64,000 bases of DNA, taken from assembly GCF_007097395.1 (NCBI RefSeq), contig NZ_VKDC01000047.1, positions 32,621 to 96,620 on the forward strand, written 5' to 3'. Shown in pieces: positions 63,101 to 64,000 of the stretch; the first letter of the stretch is position 1; each line of letters opens with the position of its first letter. Under the pieces are notes generated by a model that had not been told where the DNA came from, did not search any database, and was given only the letters and a program-made list of their open reading frames with translations. A program made the position numbers and the translations under genes. Source of the DNA: Fulvivirga sp. M361 (GTDB lineage Bacteria > Bacteroidota > Bacteroidia > Cytophagales > Cyclobacteriaceae).

Positions 63101-64000
63101 GCCGAGTGTTGTGTTACAGGGAGGTTCATCTGCCACTGGTGTTAGCTATGCGTGGAGTGGGCCTGAAAGCTTTACTTCCACGTTGCAAAACCCTTCGGTT
63201 AATACCTTGGGAACTTATACCCTGACAGTGACTGATCCGGTCAATGGCTGTACTTCAACTGCACAGGTGGTAGTGGAAGGAAATATCACCGAGCCAGGGG
63301 CTACGGCTGATGTAAGCGAGGTGCTTACATGTGCTGTTACCAGTGTTACGTTGCAAGGAGCTTCAGCTACGACTGGCGTTACCTATTCCTGGAGTGGTCC
63401 GGAAAGCTTTACTTCAGCCTTACAAAACCCATCCGTCACGGAACCTGGCATTTACGAATTGACGGTAACTCATCCGACGAACGGCTGTACTTCCACAGCC
63501 CAGGTAACCGTAGAGCAGAACATAACTGAACCTGGTGCAACTGCCAGTGTCAGTGATGTACTGACCTGTAGTTTGGAAAGTGTCACGCTACAAGGCAGTT
63601 CTTTCACAGCCGGAGTAACCTACGCGTGGATTGGTCCTGACTTTAGTTCAGCCTTACAAAACCCATCCGTCACGGAACCGGGCATTTACGAATTGACGGT
63701 AACTCATCCGACGAACGGCTGTACCTCCACAGCCCAGGTAACCGTAGAGCAGAACATAACTGAACCTGGTGCAACTGCCAGTGTCAGTGATGTACTGACC
63801 TGTAGTTTGGAGAGTGTTATGTTGCAAGGAGCTTCAGCTACAACCGGAGTAACCTACGCGTGGATTGGTCCTGACTTTAGTTCATCCTTACAAAATCCAA
63901 CGGTTACCGCATCTGGTATTTACGAGTTGACGGTAACTCATCCGACGAACGGCTGTACCTCCACAGCCCAGGTGACGGTGGAGCAGAACATAACTGAACC
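57177..64000 (+). CDS. Giant repeat-built surface protein (5' part; runs off the window)
   Basis: The frame from the ATG at 57177 stays in register at every point I checked to base 64000, giving at least 2274 residues. A signal peptide (MKSIVRLCIKGALCSLLCVF) starts it. Two module types alternate. Five jelly-roll-like modules (about 150 residues, WEENF.../TAW/IDIS/DYxRxFYxxxGG/GNTLQIVVR) begin near 57402, 58098, 58809, 59739 and 60669. At least 18 Ig/PKD-like modules (about 70-80 residues, LTC ... GVTYxWxGPxGFxSxxQNPxVxxxGxYTxTVTxxxNGCT) fill the rest. Almost every Ig module keeps one Cys in LTC and one in NGCT, a likely disulfide. Such proteins in Cytophagales are adhesins or gliding-linked surface proteins, usually ending in a T9SS domain, which would lie beyond this window. 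Function is inferred. Confidence 0.9.
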   Translation, partial: MKSIVRLCIKGALCSLLCVFSSFKSIPKENINSEVKSVSKSLNDSDAFNIRSGTTYKVGSYTDPVAPLETCVVTHWEENFNDLSNGTRVDTGPTAWTRSIAGTSLDNDDHAEVRGNRFSINDTDGEIKWASEVIDISGAGKVNISIDLRSEGPLENADYIRAFYKVNGGPETMLQNGSQINLFDPVTATANEISGNTLQVVVRARNSEHIEFYTFDNVRLFSEYTPRDIIATGGNLTCSVSSISLTANSAISGVTYRWIGPGGFSSNQQNPSVSVAGKYTVTATIPGSGGCTLTKSVLVTDFKGEKVWEEPFDLADGTSADAGNTAWSTSIVPIQDVGGAGDVFFEVQAQEFYAFNLDGEGIWTSETIDISNAGNVIVSLNAQGFGGLDGNSSSDQYDYFRVFYVLDGGSETSIASFDGELPFTAIQSTGTISGNTLKIVLRIKNTGLEESYTFDKVSVFSEYDLGLNATGGSLSCEADVTLAANSTASGVTYDWTGPNGFSSSLQNPVVSAAGTYTVTATTSNGCSESASVEVTAATNQTETIWYEKFAGLAHGTTVDNGSTAWSIQNEKGTFKVANSQIEISDNDQEGVWRSEQINISGKASVSASVELSSSISSGESWEDSDHIKVFYRINGGAEIPFKDGIHIGKGVNDIATADWLVGNTLQIIVRAVTTHTSEKYFFDRVKIKSNTSAGLNVTATASGVLTCTNTQVTLSTNVSASDGSFSWVGPEGFTSTQATPSVSVPGNYAVTVTSSSVCGGTAMVTVNENSSPPNVSATGGSLSCEANSSVTLTASSTTPGVTYSWTGPDGFSSSQQNPEVSVAGTYTVTATTPGGCTKSTSVEVTPPTNQTETIWFEKFADLAHGATVDNGATAWSIQNEKGIFKVADSKIKISNNDQEGVWRSEQINISGKASVSASVELSSSILNGDEWDDPDYIKVFYSINGGMEIPFHNGIHVGKGVNVTATADWLKGNTLQIIVRAVTSTDDERYFFDRVKIKSNSSAGLNVTASADGILTCTNTQVTLSTNINSADGSFSWFGPNDFTSTQATPSVSVPGNYVVTVTGASGCGGTATVMVDQDISRPNVSATGGNLSCSVPSITLTASSTTSGVTYSWAGPGGFTSSVQNPVVNVVGEYTVTVTRTGSTNGCTSSKTVVVTREEGSEIWAESFDLTDGTSQDNGTTAWSTQITPIEEVGNPGDTFFEVRSKEFYVFNLDGEGKWTSETIDISDAGNVTISLNAQGFGDLNSDSNDKMYDYFRVFYMLDGGAETNIASFEGTLPFTSIKSSGNISGSFLKIVLRIKTTGLDEHYVFDDVIVRGSTSGGAIDVTASVNDEIDCDTPTVTLSATSTATGATYSWTGSGGFTSSAQNPVVNSPGEYVVTATSSVAGCTGTDTVIVVGNTTVPDATASVSGELTCTVSSVSLQGASTTAGVSYAWSGPESFTSVLQNPTVGAPGTYTLTVTDTLNGCTSSAQVAVEQNITAPGATAGVSGELTCAVTSVSLQGTSAAASVSYAWSGPESFTSALQNPSVSAPGNYILTVTDTLNGCTSTAQVEVGQDITGPPILAVYATGTLTCTNASVSILVQTLPFSSVSLSYVWSGPNGFTSVLKNPVVTEPGIYELVATKSANGCTYTAQVEVEQNITTPGATADVSGELTCAVTSVSLQGTSNAAGVSYAWSGPESFTSALQNPSVSAPGAYTLIVTDTLNGCTSSAEVVVEQNITAPGATAGVSDELTCTMTGVSLQGASATTGVSYAWSGPGNFTSVLQNPSVGAPGTYTLTITDPTNSCTSTAQVLVEQNITAPGANASINGILGCHPEVILEGTSSTTGVSYAWSGPDFSSVLQNPIVDEPGTYVLTVTNPANGCTSTAQVLVEQVSNPISATASVNGVLTCTTTSVTLQGTSNNPLAVTYSWKGPGSFRASGRVVEVTEPGTYTLTVTEQSLNSCMAVDQVVVEQNITEPGATAGVSNELTCATPSVVLQGGSSATGVSYAWSGPESFTSTLQNPSVNTLGTYTLTVTDPVNGCTSTAQVVVEGNITEPGATADVSEVLTCAVTSVTLQGASATTGVTYSWSGPESFTSALQNPSVTEPGIYELTVTHPTNGCTSTAQVTVEQNITEPGATASVSDVLTCSLESVTLQGSSFTAGVTYAWIGPDFSSALQNPSVTEPGIYELTVTHPTNGCTSTAQVTVEQNITEPGATASVSDVLTCSLESVMLQGASATTGVTYAWIGPDFSSSLQNPTVTASGIYELTVTHPTNGCTSTAQVTVEQNITE
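58809..61598 (+). repeat. Higher-order repeat of 930 bp (jelly roll plus two Ig modules)
   Basis: The same Trp codon of the jelly-roll module starts at 58809, 59739 and 60669, exactly 930 bases (310 codons) apart. The first two units are close at the DNA level, for example ACTATCTGG and the following GAGAAATTTGCAG. The earlier steps are shorter (696 and 711 bases) because they have only one Ig module per jelly roll. Confidence 0.8.
61380..64000 (+). repeat. Tandem array of Ig-like modules, about 234-240 bp each
   Basis: Eleven consecutive modules (Ig8 to Ig18) without jelly rolls. The last three are spaced exactly 234 bp (matching points 63421, 63655 and 63889) and share over 150 nearly identical bases, so they arose by very recent duplication. 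The array continues beyond the window. Confidence 0.88.

Noticed and set aside
61380..64000. CRISPR array
   Set aside because: The repeats are 234-240 bp, continuous and in frame with one protein; there are no short repeats with unique spacers.

Overview
The window comes from a member of the Bacteroidota, most likely a marine-type Cytophagales (Fulvivirga-like). This is inferred from a SusC/SusD pair, a type IX secretion (T9SS) C-terminal sorting domain, many lipoproteins, GHL10 glycosidases, a CzcA-type pump fused to a TolC-like domain, Bacteroidota-style cytochrome oxidase genes and mostly weak Shine-Dalgarno sites. No prophage, insertion sequence with a transposase, CRISPR array or rRNA was seen. 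There is one tRNA, tRNA-Leu(GAG).

Layout. 1-5.4 kb: a beta-helix lipoprotein, a quinone oxidoreductase, small secreted and membrane proteins and a subtilisin-like protease. 5.5-8.3 kb: a 44-residue membrane protein, the ergothioneine pair egtB-egtD and tRNA-Leu. 8.7-11.3 kb: small conserved proteins, a NYN/OST-HTH protein and a ThuA-like protein. 11.6-17.2 kb: a coiled-coil lipoprotein, then a four-gene extracytoplasmic operon ending in a leucine-rich-repeat protein. 17.2-22.1 kb: an FMN alpha-hydroxyacid oxidase, an ECF sigma factor, GNAT and TfoX-N proteins and an aldehyde dehydrogenase. 22.2-28.2 kb: a heavy-metal RND efflux operon. 28.4-33.2 kb: cytochrome c oxidase genes behind an AraC-type regulator. 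33.2-34.05 kb: gene-free DNA holding a candidate MITE. 34.05-38.2 kb: a 1377-residue soluble AAA-TPR-GAF-histidine kinase. 38.5-52.5 kb: two operons on the minus strand (SusC, SusD, two surface lipoproteins, GHL10; and a BadF-type sugar kinase with a second GHL10) plus a NarL-type response regulator. 52.9-56.4 kb: a DUF1349 lipoprotein, a PhnD-like lipoprotein, a PLP decarboxylase and a small ABM-like protein. 57.2 kb to the end: a giant repeat-built surface protein, open at the window edge.

How it fits together. The most coherent system is the 38.5-51.7 kb locus. Two GHL10 enzymes (the family of E. coli DigH/YddW, which cuts denuded peptidoglycan strands), a SusC/D importer and a GlcNAc-kinase-like enzyme suggest uptake and use of an amino-sugar glycan, possibly peptidoglycan. 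The two operons share a 35-bp site (30 of 35 bases identical) about 80-95 bp before their first genes, which argues for one shared regulator. Between them lies an odd stretch with a small lipoprotein gene, a 145-bp in-frame remnant of a GHL10 3' end and an inverted repeat pair. The giant protein at the right end has a clear higher-order repeat structure and signs of very recent repeat duplication.
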